Shown here piece by piece: positions 35,545-49,219 of a stretch of 64,000 nt of DNA (positions are counted from its first letter, which is position 1; every line of letters starts with the position of its first letter). The stretch is taken from positions 558,001 to 622,000 of the forward strand of contig NZ_BSDE01000001.1 in NCBI RefSeq assembly GCF_030268085.1, in the 5' to 3' direction. Source of the DNA: Geothrix limicola (GTDB lineage: Bacteria; Acidobacteriota; Holophagae; Holophagales; Holophagaceae). Below the pieces are notes generated by a model, which was not told where the DNA came from, ran no database searches, and saw nothing but the letters and a program-made list of their open reading frames with translations. Made by a program: the position numbers and the translations under genes.

Positions 35545-36837
35545 TCAGCCCCAAACCTTTTTCCCGCCCACCCAGGTGCCGAGAACCTTGCCGGGCAGGC
35601 TCCAGCCCTTGAAGGGGGTGTTGTAGGACTTGGACTGGATGAAGGCGCGGTCCACCTGGACGCTGGCCGACGGATCGAAGAGCACGAAGTCGGCGGGGGC
35701 GCCGGGTTTGAGGCTGCCGAGGCCTTGGTGGTCGAGGTGGAAGACCTTGGCGGGCTCCCAGGCCAGCAGACCCACGGCGCGCGACAGGCTGATGACCTTG
35801 CGGTTCACCAGCAGCTCCAGCGTGAGGGGGAGGGCAGTTTCCAGGCCGATGATGCCGAAGGCGGCGATGGGCAGTTCCACTTCCTTGTCATCCCAGCCGT
35901 GGGGCGCGTGATCCGTGGCGATGGCGTCCACCGTGCCGTCGGCGATGGCTTCGAGCACGGCCAGGATGTCGCTCTCGGTGCGCAGGGGCGGGTTCATCTT
36001 GTAGTCGCTGTCGAACTTCATCAGCTCCTTGTCCGACAGGGCGAAGTGGTGAGGCGTGACTTCGCAGGTGACCTTGAGTCCTCGCGCCTTGGCCTCGCGC
36101 ACCATGCGCATGGAACCCTTGGTGCTGAGGTGGGCCAGGTGCAGGTGGCCGCCGGTGTGCTCGGCCAGCACGATGTCGCGGGCCACCATGGCCTCTTCGG
36201 CTGCCGCGGGGATGCCCAGGCAGCCGAGCGAGGCGCTCACGGCGCCCTCGTGCATGTAGCCCTTGCCGGCCAGATCCCTGTCCTCCTCGTGGGCCACCAC
36301 GGGGACTTCCAGCCAGCGCGTGTATTCGAGCGCGCGGCGCATGAGCGAGGCGTTGGAGATGGGCAGGCCGTCGTCGGAGAAGGCGACGCAGCCCGCGGCC
36401 TTGAGGGTGCCCATGTCGGCCAGCTCCTCACCCTTCATCTCGCGGCTCACGGTGCCAATGGGGAAGTAGCGGCAGAGATCGGCCTTGGCGGCCCTCGTGA
36501 GCATCATCTCCGTGATGGCGACGCTGTCGTTCACGGGCTTGGTGTTGGCCATGGCGCACACGGAGGTGAAGCCGCCGGCGATGGCCGCCCGGCTGCCGGT
36601 CTCGATGCTCTCCTTGCGCGTCTGCCCCGGTTCGCGGAAGTGCACGTGCAGGTCCACGAAGCCCGGCGCCAGCACCGCGCCGCCGCCGTCCACGATTTCC
36701 GCGCCCTTCGCCTGGGGATGGGAGACCGCGTCCGCGCCGATCGCCACCACTTTGCCCTCGGCCACCAGCAGATCGCCGGGCCCGTCGAGGTTCTGAGCGG
36801 GATCGACAAGGCGGACGTTCTTGACCAGAAGCGGCAT
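35545..36837 (-). CDS. pyrC: Dihydroorotase
   Basis: This 430-residue zinc amidohydrolase of the type I class closes carbamoyl-aspartate to dihydroorotate in pyrimidine synthesis. It has GFVDLHVHFREPGQTRKE (metal-binding HxH and substrate arginine), VAHEEDRDL, HLHLAHLST and ATDHAPHG with the catalytic aspartate. ATG 36837 was chosen because GGAG precedes it and the family starts with LLVKNVRLVDP. It lies downstream of guaB on the same strand, separated by a dispersed repeat. Confidence 0.95.
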   Translation of the reverse strand: MPLLVKNVRLVDPAQNLDGPGDLLVAEGKVVAIGADAVSHPQAKGAEIVDGGGAVLAPGFVDLHVHFREPGQTRKESIETGSRAAIAGGFTSVCAMANTKPVNDSVAITEMMLTRAAKADLCRYFPIGTVSREMKGEELADMGTLKAAGCVAFSDDGLPISNASLMRRALEYTRWLEVPVVAHEEDRDLAGKGYMHEGAVSASLGCLGIPAAAEEAMVARDIVLAEHTGGHLHLAHLSTKGSMRMVREAKARGLKVTCEVTPHHFALSDKELMKFDSDYKMNPPLRTESDILAVLEAIADGTVDAIATDHAPHGWDDKEVELPIAAFGIIGLETALPLTLELLVNRKVISLSRAVGLLAWEPAKVFHLDHQGLGSLKPGAPADFVLFDPSASVQVDRAFIQSKSYNTPFKGWSLPGKVLGTWVGGKKVWG

Positions 36838-36856
36838 GGCAGGCTCCAAGGGATGT

Positions 36857-36935
36857 CTCACCGCAGAGAACGCAGAGAGCGCGGAGGAATACCTTCATTC
36901 TACTCAGCGTTCTCCGCGTTCTCGGCGGTTGGCGG
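36857..36935. repeat. Dispersed CCGCAGAGAACGC-type repeat, inverted pair
   Basis: Between guaB and pyrC, 36857-36888 (CTCACCGCAGAGAACGCAGA onwards) and 36905-36935 are imperfect inverted copies of each other, so the transcript could fold into a long hairpin. The motif resembles the 'CCGCAGAGAACGCAGAG' family known from intergenic regions of many unrelated bacteria. A half copy lies at 39878-39906. Confidence 0.75.
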
Positions 36936-36952
36936 TTCTTTCCTTTTCCAGC

Positions 36953-38413
<1,461 letters not shown>

Positions 38414-38465
38414 GGGGATTCCAGGATCCGGACCCGCGACCTGCGGGACCTTGCAACCCATGGTC

Positions 38466-39404
38466 TCACGGCTGGCCTGTGCCTTCCAGCGGGCGCTCGC
38501 AGCGCAGCCCGTGATCCGGATCTCCGCGCCAGGGCCCCCATGATCCGCAGGCGTTCTGCCGGCGCGGGCAACGGGGCTGGAAGGGGCAGCCTTCGGCGCG
38601 ATCCTGGGGGGCCGGAAGGAAGCCCGATTCCGTGGAAGGCTGATGCCGGGCGGCTTCCAGGAGGCGGTGGGTGTAGGGATGGCGCGGCGTCGCGAGCAGG
38701 GCGCGGGCGGGTCCCGCTTCCAGGAGCTCGCCTCCGTAGAGCACCAGCAGGCGGTCGCAGACCTGGGAGGCCACGGCCAGGTCGTGGGTGATCCAGAGGT
38801 AGCCCAGGCCCCGCTCCTTTTGAAGGCCCAGCATCAGATCGAGGAAATCCCTTTGAACCAGCGGGTCCAGGGCCGTGGTGGGCTCGTCCAGCACCAGCAG
38901 CTCGGGATCGCAGGAGAGGGCCATGGCGAGGCACACGCGCTGGCGCTGTCCGCCGCTGATCTGATGGGGAAACCGGTCCAGGAAGGCCCGGTCCGCCGGG
39001 AGGCGAAGCCGCTCCAGAAGGGGCGAGAGCCTTCCCAGCGCCGTCTCCGGGGGCTCCCTCCGTTGGAGGCCCGGAAGCAGGGCCAGGTGCTCGCGCAGGC
39101 TGAGCATTGGATGAAGGGCGGCGAGCGGGTCCTGGGGCACCCAGGCCAGGCGCCCGCCCCAGGTGAGGTTGTGTTTGGATCGGGTCCCGTCCAGGCCGAT
39201 GCCGAAAACCCTGAAGCTGCCCTCTGCCTGAAGAACGCCTTTGGGAAGGGCGCCGAACAAGGCGTGGGCCAGCAGGCTTTTGCCGGATCCGCTCTCGCCC
39301 ACCAGCCCGAGCCGGTCCCCGGGGGCCAAGTTCAGGCTCAGGGGGCCCAGCAGGCGCACCCCGTCCGCCCGCTTCAGGACCAAGCCATTGATGCTGAGTG
39401 ACAT
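38466..39404 (-). CDS. Orphan ABC transporter ATP-binding protein (oligopeptide/DppD-like)
   Basis: This 312-residue ATPase has Walker [10 protein letters not shown]-loop [12 protein letters not shown], signature ISGGQRQR, Walker [10 protein letters not shown] and the switch histidine in ITHDLAVAS. The C-terminus contains [14 protein letters not shown], the cysteine-rich tail of DppD/OppD-type subunits. No permease or binding protein gene is nearby, so partners must be elsewhere. ATG 39404 fits the family; the ribosome site is weak. Confidence 0.88.
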   Translation of the reverse strand: MSLSINGLVLKRADGVRLLGPLSLNLAPGDRLGLVGESGSGKSLLAHALFGALPKGVLQAEGSFRVFGIGLDGTRSKHNLTWGGRLAWVPQDPLAALHPMLSLREHLALLPGLQRREPPETALGRLSPLLERLRLPADRAFLDRFPHQISGGQRQRVCLAMALSCDPELLVLDEPTTALDPLVQRDFLDLMLGLQKERGLGYLWITHDLAVASQVCDRLLVLYGGELLEAGPARALLATPRHPYTHRLLEAARHQPSTESGFLPAPQDRAEGCPFQPRCPRRQNACGSWGPWRGDPDHGLRCERPLEGTGQP

Positions 39405-39553
39405 GTTCAAAGGTTCGCACGGAAGTAATGGTTTCCAAAGGAGATCCAAAGGTGCTCCGAATAGGGCTTGACGCCCCAAAATGCGGTCCTAACCTTGGGC
39501 CACCCAATCACCCTGCGGGGCTCGAACCAGCCCCGCCATGGCATGGAGGAGTC

Positions 39554-39787
39554 ATGGATTTCCTGCGCCCAGATCTTCAGGAGCGCCTGATGAAGGAACA
39601 CTTTGAATTCCGCAAGCTCATGGAAGAACACAAGTCCGCCGACTCGCGGCTGGGTGATCTCCAGAGGAAGCCCAGCCTCTCAGCCAAGGAATCCCTTGAA
39701 GAGGTGGAGTTGAAAAAGATCAAGCTGCGGGCCAAGGAACGGATCTATCACATCGTGCAGGAGGCCTCCAAGCGCGCCGAACAGTAG
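39554..39787 (+). CDS. DUF465 family (YdcH-like) small protein
   Basis: This 77-residue helical protein begins MDFLRPDLQERLMKEH and has the long charged helices of the DUF465 family (HFEFRKLMEEH, LEEVELKKIKLRAKERIY). Its function is not known; the family is predicted to form a helical hairpin. TGGAGG precedes ATG 39554. A strong terminator follows 20 bases after the stop. Confidence 0.85.
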   Translation: MDFLRPDLQERLMKEHFEFRKLMEEHKSADSRLGDLQRKPSLSAKESLEEVELKKIKLRAKERIYHIVQEASKRAEQ

Positions 39788-39806
39788 GCCGCCCGCACTC
39801 GTAGGA

Positions 39807-39841
39807 GAAGCCCCGGGAATCGGCCCGGGGCTTCGTTTTTT
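39807..39841 (+). terminator. Rho-independent terminator after the DUF465 gene
   Basis: An 11-bp perfect stem, GAAGCCCCGGG at 39807-39817 and CCCGGGGCTTC at 39824-39834, with a six-base loop is followed by GTTTTTTG. This is the clearest terminator in the window. Confidence 0.93.
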
Positions 39842-39877
39842 GTCTTGTCCGATGGCGCGGTCATACCCGGCGGGGAT

Positions 39878-39906
39878 TTCACCGCGTTCTCTGCGGTTGG
39901 CGTTTT
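39878..39906. repeat. Solo half copy of the dispersed CCGCAGAGAACGC repeat
   Basis: TTCACCGCGTTCTCTGCGGT at 39878-39897, and GGCG after it, is the reverse complement of the motif at 36857-36888, here without a partner arm. It lies between the DUF465 terminator and the end of hutI. Confidence 0.7.
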
Positions 39907-39930
39907 ATTGACGGGGCCGTCCGTTCGGAA

Positions 39931-41139
39931 TCACGCAGGTAGGAACCTGGGCCGGTAGGGCTCGCCCACCCAGTAGATGAGTTCCAGCATTTCGTTCACG
40001 CCCCAGAGCAGCACGTCGGCCTTGGCGCCGGGATGCAGGTGTCCCAGGTCGCCGTGGCGCAGGCTGCGCGCGGCGTGGAGGGTCATGGCGGTGAAGGCTT
40101 CCTCGAAGGTCATGCGCAGCTGCAGGCAGCCCAGGCGCAGGATGGTGAGGGGATCCACGCAGGGGCACGACCCCGGATTGAAGTCCGTCGCCAGCGCCAC
40201 GCGGCAGCCGGCCTCGATCATCCTGCGTGCGGGCGCCCAGTCGCGCATGCCCAGGAACAGCGTGGTGCCCGGCAGCAGCACGGGGGTGACGTCGGCCTCG
40301 GCCATGGCCTTCATGCCGGCCTCGCTGCAGAACATGAGGTGGTCGGCGCTGGCGGCGCCCAGCTCCGCGGCCAGTTCGGCGCCGCCGGTCCGGGTGAGTT
40401 CATCGGCATGCACGCGGGGAAGGAGCCCCAGGCGCTTGCCGGCTTCGAAGATGCGGCGGCCCTGATCGGCGCTGTACACGCCCGTTTCCACGAACACGTC
40501 ACAGAACCGCGCGACGCCAGGATGACGGCGCACCAGCTCGGGCAGCCAATCCTCGGCCACGGCGCGGGCATTGGCCTCGGCATCGCCGTTGAATTCCGGC
40601 GCCAGGTCGTGGGCGGGAAGGAGGGTGACGTCCAGGCTCCAGCCGCGCTGCTTCAGTTCGGCGTAGGCGGCCGTCAGGCGGGATTCCGCCTCCAGTTCGA
40701 GCCCATAGCCCGTCTTGCATTCCAGATGCACGACGCCGCGTTCGCGGAAGGCCTTCAGGCGCGCTTCGCCGGAGGCTACCAATTCCTCGACGGTGGCGCT
40801 GCGGGTGGCGCGCACGGTTTCACGGATGCCGCCGCCTTCGGAGGCGATCTGCTGGTAGCTGACGCCGTGCAGGCGCCGGTTGAATTCGCCCGAGCGGTTG
40901 CCCCCGAAGAGCAGGTGGGTGTGCGGATCCACGAAGCCGGGCGTGGCCCAGGCGCCGCCGCCGTCCACCCGGGGCGCATCGGCCCAGGTGGCGGGCAGGT
41001 CCGCGGCGGGGCCCAGCCAGGCCACGCGTCCGTCCTGCAGGGCCAGGGCCGCATCGGGAATGCGGTCCACCGCCCAGGTCCGGGCGGGGTCGGGGGTCAA
41101 CAGGCCCCGGAGGTTCGTGAGCACGCGACGATCAGCCAT
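39931..41139 (-). CDS. hutI: Imidazolonepropionase
   Basis: This 402-residue metal amidohydrolase opens imidazolone-propionate in histidine breakdown. It has GFVDPHTHLLFGGNRSGEF (HxH zinc site and substrate residues), KTGYGLE, RVHADEL, SADHLMF and ATDFNPGSCPC. ATG 41139 is used. The other hut genes are not in the window, so it is a lone member of the pathway. Confidence 0.95.
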   Translation of the reverse strand: MADRRVLTNLRGLLTPDPARTWAVDRIPDAALALQDGRVAWLGPAADLPATWADAPRVDGGGAWATPGFVDPHTHLLFGGNRSGEFNRRLHGVSYQQIASEGGGIRETVRATRSATVEELVASGEARLKAFRERGVVHLECKTGYGLELEAESRLTAAYAELKQRGWSLDVTLLPAHDLAPEFNGDAEANARAVAEDWLPELVRRHPGVARFCDVFVETGVYSADQGRRIFEAGKRLGLLPRVHADELTRTGGAELAAELGAASADHLMFCSEAGMKAMAEADVTPVLLPGTTLFLGMRDWAPARRMIEAGCRVALATDFNPGSCPCVDPLTILRLGCLQLRMTFEEAFTAMTLHAARSLRHGDLGHLHPGAKADVLLWGVNEMLELIYWVGEPYRPRFLPA

Positions 41140-41314
41140 GCATCCAGTTTGCCAGGGCGACTGAGAGGAGTTCGGGAGTGAAATGGGTCCGGTGCCGCTT
41201 GGTGACCAAAGGCACGGTGGCCTTCGGGGCTTCCAGTCGGGAGCGGCCTTTTTACAACCGGAAGCTTCCTGTGCGCCGGATTCTTGCTAGCATCGCTCGA
41301 CACCGGAGGTTCCA
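41140..41314. other. Divergent gap between hutI and the macroglobulin cluster
   Basis: This 175-base divergent region must hold promoters for hutI and the macroglobulin cluster. A 10-base palindrome GGAAGCTTCC stands at 41260-41269. I could not place -35/-10 boxes with confidence. Confidence 0.4.
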
Positions 41315-44469
<3,155 letters not shown>

Positions 44470-44470
44470 T

Positions 44471-47400
44471 ATGCGCTGGTTCCGCCCCCTCCTCACCCTG
44501 TTGATGCCGGTGCTCCTGCTGCTGCCCACCACGGGCACGGCCCAGAAGCGCGCGGCCGAAGGCCCCTGGCGTGAGGCCGGCTGGACCGGCGCCTTCGCCA
44601 CGCTCCGGCCCACGCTTCCGGGCAAGCCCGGTCAGCTCGAAGCCGCGGGTCCCATTCCCGTCGAAGCCCGAATCCGCATCTACCGCGTGGAGGATCCTGA
44701 CGCCTTCCTCAAGAAGGTGCTGCTCGAGCGCGGCGGGGCCGCCGCCGAAGGGGGCCGGGGCGTGGATGATCCCCTCGATGTGCTGCGCGAGGCCGTGCTC
44801 TGGGGCGGCCGGCGCGCCTTCGTCACCGTGCACCGAACCGCCAGCCAGGTGCTGCGCGATGCGGCCAAGCAGACGGATCGCCTGACCTCGGCGAAGACCT
44901 CGCCCGCCCACATCCGCGAGGGTTCCGCGCTGCCCTTGGAAGGCCAGCCGGGCCTCACCTTCGTCACGGAGATCGTGCCCCGGGTGAGCGAGGACATCGC
45001 CGGGAAGAAGGGCCACGCAGACGATGAGTCGGGTGACGACGGCTTCCTCAGCCGGGTGGAACTCCCGGCCCAGGCGGCGGGGCTCTACCTGGTGGAAGTG
45101 CTGCGGGGCAGCGATGCGGCCTACGTGCCCTGGATGGTCACGGACCTGGCCCTGCTTTCGGAGCAGGATGGATCGCGCATCCGCGTGCAGGCGGTGGATG
45201 CGAAGGACGGCGCCCCCAAAGCCGGTGCCGCAGGCCAGATCATCGAAGGCACCAAGATCCAAACCCTGACCTTTGATGGCTCCGGCAAGGCCGAAGCCAC
45301 CGTCACGCCCGGCGTGCGCCGCGTGGTGACGGCGCGTATCGGTGCCAGCCTCGCCATCCTCGCCAGCGAAGGCCAGAGCGCGGCCGCCGTGCGCCAGCGT
45401 CTCTACGCCTTCACCGAGCGACCCCTTTACCGGCCCGGCCAGGAAGTCTTCGCCAAGGCCATCCTCCGTCGCGTGGAGGATGGTGAGAACCGCGTGGTCG
45501 GTGGGTCGGCCTCGTTGCCCTTCACCGTGCTGGATCCCGAGGACACCAAGGTCACCGAGGGCCAGGCCAAGCTGCTCAACGCCGAAACCGGCACCTACGC
45601 AGCGCAGTTCAACCTGCCGGGCGCGGGTCGCCTGGGCCTCTACCGCATCGTCTTCCAGGGGCCCCAGGGCCCGGGTCAGGCCGAGTTCAAGGTGGAGCAG
45701 TTCGTGAAGCCGGCCTTCGAGGTGAAGGTCAGCGCTGAAAAGACCAAGGTGGGCCTGGGCGACGAACTGAACTTCCACGCCAACGCCCGCTACTTCTACG
45801 GCGCTGCGGTGCGCGGCGCCAAGGCCGACTGGTTTCTCTACAAGGTCGTGCCGCCCAAGGTGCGCTGGATCTGGGATGACGAGGATTCTGGCCCCGCGCC
45901 CGAGCTGATGGAAAGCGGTCAGGTCGACCTCGACGAGGAAGGTCAGGCGGATCTGCCCACCTTCAAGGCCGAAAGCGACGGCCTCTGGCGCATGGTGGTG
46001 AAGGTCGCGGATGCCGCGGGGCAGCGCAACAGCGGGCAGGCCCAGGTGCGCGCCGCCGCGGGCGACCTGGTGCTGATGATCGCCGCGGATCGCCAGGTGG
46101 CCCTGCCCGGCAAGCCCTTCCAGGTGACGGCGAGGGCGCTGGACCTCGACGGCAAAGAGGTGCCGGGCGTGGCCATCACTCTGCGCGCCGCGCGCATCGT
46201 CGCCGAAAAGGACAATGCCTATTGGTGGTCGCGGCCCAGCGCCCTGAAACCGGGCGAGACTGTGGCCTCGGCCCCGGGTCCCCAGGCCATGCTGAGCATC
46301 CCCGAAGGCGGCGCCTTCCTGCTGGTGGCCGAGGCGCGCGATTCGAAGGGCCGTCCCGTGGTGGCCCAGCGCCAGATGACCGTGGCCGCCGAAGGCACGC
46401 CGCTGCCGGCCGTGCCGGATCTGCGGGCCTCGGCGGACAAGCCCGAATACCAGCCCGGTGACACCGCGCGCATCCTCGTGCAGCTGCCCCGGCCCAAGCT
46501 CACCCTCCACTGGGCGCTGGAGCACGAAACCCTCGGCCAGCGGCAGAGCCGCGTGGTCATGGGCACCACGGCCCTCGTCGACATCCCCGTCACCGCGGCC
46601 ATGCAGCCCAATGTCTGGGCCGTTTTCGAGATCGTGGCCGAAGGTCGCCGCCAGATGGTGGAAGTGCCCATCCGCGTGCCCAAGCGCGACCGTCGCCTCA
46701 CGGTGGCCGTGACCACGGACAAGGAGCGCTACCAGCCGGGGCAACCGATGAAGGTATCCGTCGCCGTGACGGATGCCAACGGCAAACCCTCCGCCGCCGA
46801 CCTCAGCGTGGGCGTGGTGGATGAGGCCATCTACGCGCTGAGCCAGGAACTGCATCCCGATCCCGTGCGCTTCTTCCACCCCACACGGCGCCACGGGGTG
46901 CTGCGCTCGGGTTCGACGGACTGGAGCTTCCACGACTTGCTGCGCCGCCAGCGGCCCGTGTGGAGCCTCAAGCAGACGAAGCGCGGCGACTTCAAGGCCG
47001 ATGACGACGACAAGGTGCGCCAGAACTTCAAGGACACGGCCCACTGGACGCCCTTCGTGGCCGCGGGCCGCGACGGCAAGGCCAGCGTGGACCTGGTGCT
47101 GCCGGACAACCTCACGGCCTGGCGGGCCACGGCCACGGCCATCACGAGTGACACCAAGGTCGGCGTGGGGCGCAGCTCCAAGCCTTCCTCCAAGCCGCTG
47201 CAGGTGGCTCTCACCCTGCCGCGCACGCTCAGCGTGGGCGAAGAGGCCCGCGCCATCGCGCTGGTGCGCAACCTCTCGGGCCAGCCCATCAGCGGAAAGA
47301 TCCGGCTCGAGGTGCAGAACGGCCGCTTCTCGGGCACACCCGAAGGCAGCTTCAGCCTGCAGGACCAGGGCGAGTTCCGCTTCGCCCTGCCGCTGTTCTC

Positions 47401-49219
47401 GGACAAGACCGGGCCGCTGACGGTTACCGCCCGCGTCGAAGGCGGCGGGCTGAAGGACGCCGAACGGCAGAAGGTCGCCGTGCTGGATCAGCTGGTGCCT
47501 GCCTCCATGTCGGGCTCCGTGGTGCTTGATGGTGGAACGCAGACCTTCACGCTGCCCGCGCCGCCTTCCGCCAAGGGCGATGCGGCCCTGGTGCTCACGC
47601 CCGTCGGCAGCCTCGAGCACCTGGCCGCGCCCTCGCTGCCCTACCTCATCGGCTACCCCTACGGCTGCGTCGAGCAGACCCTGTCGAGCTTCGTGCCCAA
47701 CCTGCTGGTGGCCGACCTCGTGAAGCAGGGCGCCATGCCCGATCTCGACTGGAAGAAGCTCACGGATTTGGATCGCAACATCCGCGACGGCGTGTTCAAG
47801 GTCTACGGCTACCAGCAGCCCAACGGCGGCTGGGGCTGGTACGCGCCCAACGACTTCGGTCTCGATGCGAATCCCCACACCACGGGCTTCGCCATCCAGA
47901 GCTTCGCCACCATGAAGCGCCTGGGCTACACCGTGGACGAAGGCGTCTACCAGCGCGGCCGCCAGGCGGCCATGAACCTCTTCCAGCAGGTGGCCCGCCA
48001 GGCGGATCAGGCCCAGGCGGGCGCGAAGCCCAAGGGACATTCCGCCGATCCCCAGGCCGACGCGGCCTTCCTGCTGCTCTCCCTGGCCCAGTGCGGCGAG
48101 CCCATCGCGGGCCTGCTGGACAGCGCGGCCGACAAGGTGCTGAGCGGCAAGTGGAGCGGCGCCCACGTCCACGCCATGACGGCCCTCGCAGCCGCCACGG
48201 CGAAGCATCCCAAGGCCGCGGCCCTGGCCTCGGCCCTGGAGCAGAAGGCCGTGCTGAAGGGCGGCCTCGCCCGCTGGGAGGGCCGTCGCGAAGACTGGTG
48301 GAGTTACGCCTCAGGCGACGTGGTGCCCACGGTGATGGCGCTGAAGGCCCTGTGCCTGATGCGTCCCCAGTCGCCGCTGATCCGTCAGGGCGAGACCTTC
48401 CTGGCTTCGGAATACCGCGGCTACGGATGGTATTCGACCTGGAGCACGGGGCAGATCGTGGACCTGCTGCCCTACCTCATGAAGACCCGCAAGCTGGAGT
48501 GGGGGCCGCTTTCCATCCAGGCGACCGTGCAGGGCGGGCCCAGTTTCGACTTCAAGGAGCGGCCCGAGACGCGCCGCTGGAACGCGCGGGAACCGCGGGC
48601 CGGCAGCTACGCCATGCCCGAAGCGAAACCGTTGACGGTGACGGCCAGCGGCAAGGGCCTGCTGGTGTGGACCTACGCCTACCAGGTGCCGGGCAGCGCC
48701 GCGGGCGTGCCCAAGGGCGAGGCATCGTCGGCCCTGCGCATGTCCGTGACACGGAACCTATGGCGCCTGAAGACGCCACAGGAGACCGGCAATGCCCGCC
48801 AGGGCTGGGTCCGCCAGCCCTGGACCGGAACCCTGAAGGCCGGCGAGGAGGCCTGGATGCAGGTGCAGTTCCACACGGATCGCGACGCGGATTACGTGAT
48901 GCTCGAAGTGCCGATCCCCGGCGGCCTCAACCCCACGGTGAAGCTGGAGGGCTTCGTGCTCGAAGGCAAGGCCTTCACCGAAGAAGGTTCTTCGGATGTG
49001 TGGACCAAGCCGCGCATCGAGGTCCACGGGGACAAGGTGACCTTCCTGTTCAACCGCGTCTGGAGCTGGGGCACGCACGTGGTGCGCATCCACCTGCGCG
49101 CGGGCATGGCCGGCAGCTACCGGCTGCGTCCCGCCAAGCTGAGCCTCATGTCGAACGAAGGGCAGTGGGTCACCTGCGATGGGGCGGATCTCAAGGTGCT
49201 GGATGGAGGTGCGCGATGA
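44471..49219 (+). CDS. Bacterial alpha-2-macroglobulin (YfaS/MagD-like)
   Basis: This 1582-residue periplasmic protein has a signal peptide (about 1-25, MRWFRPLLTLLMPVLLLLP) without a lipobox cysteine. Macroglobulin-type beta domains follow, with RPLYRPGQEVFAKAI, FEVKVSAEKTKVGLGDELNF and YQPGQPMKVSV. The A2M signature VTTDKERYQPG leads into SVGVVDEAIYALS, and the thioester motif is YPYGCVEQTLSSF, with C1066 and Q1069. The helical toroid after it has NGGWGWYAPNDFG. Such proteins trap proteases by a bait region and a reactive thioester; the intact CxEQ supports this here. It is co-translated with the genes on both sides. Confidence 0.93.
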   Translation: MRWFRPLLTLLMPVLLLLPTTGTAQKRAAEGPWREAGWTGAFATLRPTLPGKPGQLEAAGPIPVEARIRIYRVEDPDAFLKKVLLERGGAAAEGGRGVDDPLDVLREAVLWGGRRAFVTVHRTASQVLRDAAKQTDRLTSAKTSPAHIREGSALPLEGQPGLTFVTEIVPRVSEDIAGKKGHADDESGDDGFLSRVELPAQAAGLYLVEVLRGSDAAYVPWMVTDLALLSEQDGSRIRVQAVDAKDGAPKAGAAGQIIEGTKIQTLTFDGSGKAEATVTPGVRRVVTARIGASLAILASEGQSAAAVRQRLYAFTERPLYRPGQEVFAKAILRRVEDGENRVVGGSASLPFTVLDPEDTKVTEGQAKLLNAETGTYAAQFNLPGAGRLGLYRIVFQGPQGPGQAEFKVEQFVKPAFEVKVSAEKTKVGLGDELNFHANARYFYGAAVRGAKADWFLYKVVPPKVRWIWDDEDSGPAPELMESGQVDLDEEGQADLPTFKAESDGLWRMVVKVADAAGQRNSGQAQVRAAAGDLVLMIAADRQVALPGKPFQVTARALDLDGKEVPGVAITLRAARIVAEKDNAYWWSRPSALKPGETVASAPGPQAMLSIPEGGAFLLVAEARDSKGRPVVAQRQMTVAAEGTPLPAVPDLRASADKPEYQPGDTARILVQLPRPKLTLHWALEHETLGQRQSRVVMGTTALVDIPVTAAMQPNVWAVFEIVAEGRRQMVEVPIRVPKRDRRLTVAVTTDKERYQPGQPMKVSVAVTDANGKPSAADLSVGVVDEAIYALSQELHPDPVRFFHPTRRHGVLRSGSTDWSFHDLLRRQRPVWSLKQTKRGDFKADDDDKVRQNFKDTAHWTPFVAAGRDGKASVDLVLPDNLTAWRATATAITSDTKVGVGRSSKPSSKPLQVALTLPRTLSVGEEARAIALVRNLSGQPISGKIRLEVQNGRFSGTPEGSFSLQDQGEFRFALPLFSDKTGPLTVTARVEGGGLKDAERQKVAVLDQLVPASMSGSVVLDGGTQTFTLPAPPSAKGDAALVLTPVGSLEHLAAPSLPYLIGYPYGCVEQTLSSFVPNLLVADLVKQGAMPDLDWKKLTDLDRNIRDGVFKVYGYQQPNGGWGWYAPNDFGLDANPHTTGFAIQSFATMKRLGYTVDEGVYQRGRQAAMNLFQQVARQADQAQAGAKPKGHSADPQADAAFLLLSLAQCGEPIAGLLDSAADKVLSGKWSGAHVHAMTALAAATAKHPKAAALASALEQKAVLKGGLARWEGRREDWWSYASGDVVPTVMALKALCLMRPQSPLIRQGETFLASEYRGYGWYSTWSTGQIVDLLPYLMKTRKLEWGPLSIQATVQGGPSFDFKERPETRRWNAREPRAGSYAMPEAKPLTVTASGKGLLVWTYAYQVPGSAAGVPKGEASSALRMSVTRNLWRLKTPQETGNARQGWVRQPWTGTLKAGEEAWMQVQFHTDRDADYVMLEVPIPGGLNPTVKLEGFVLEGKAFTEEGSSDVWTKPRIEVHGDKVTFLFNRVWSWGTHVVRIHLRAGMAGSYRLRPAKLSLMSNEGQWVTCDGADLKVLDGGAR

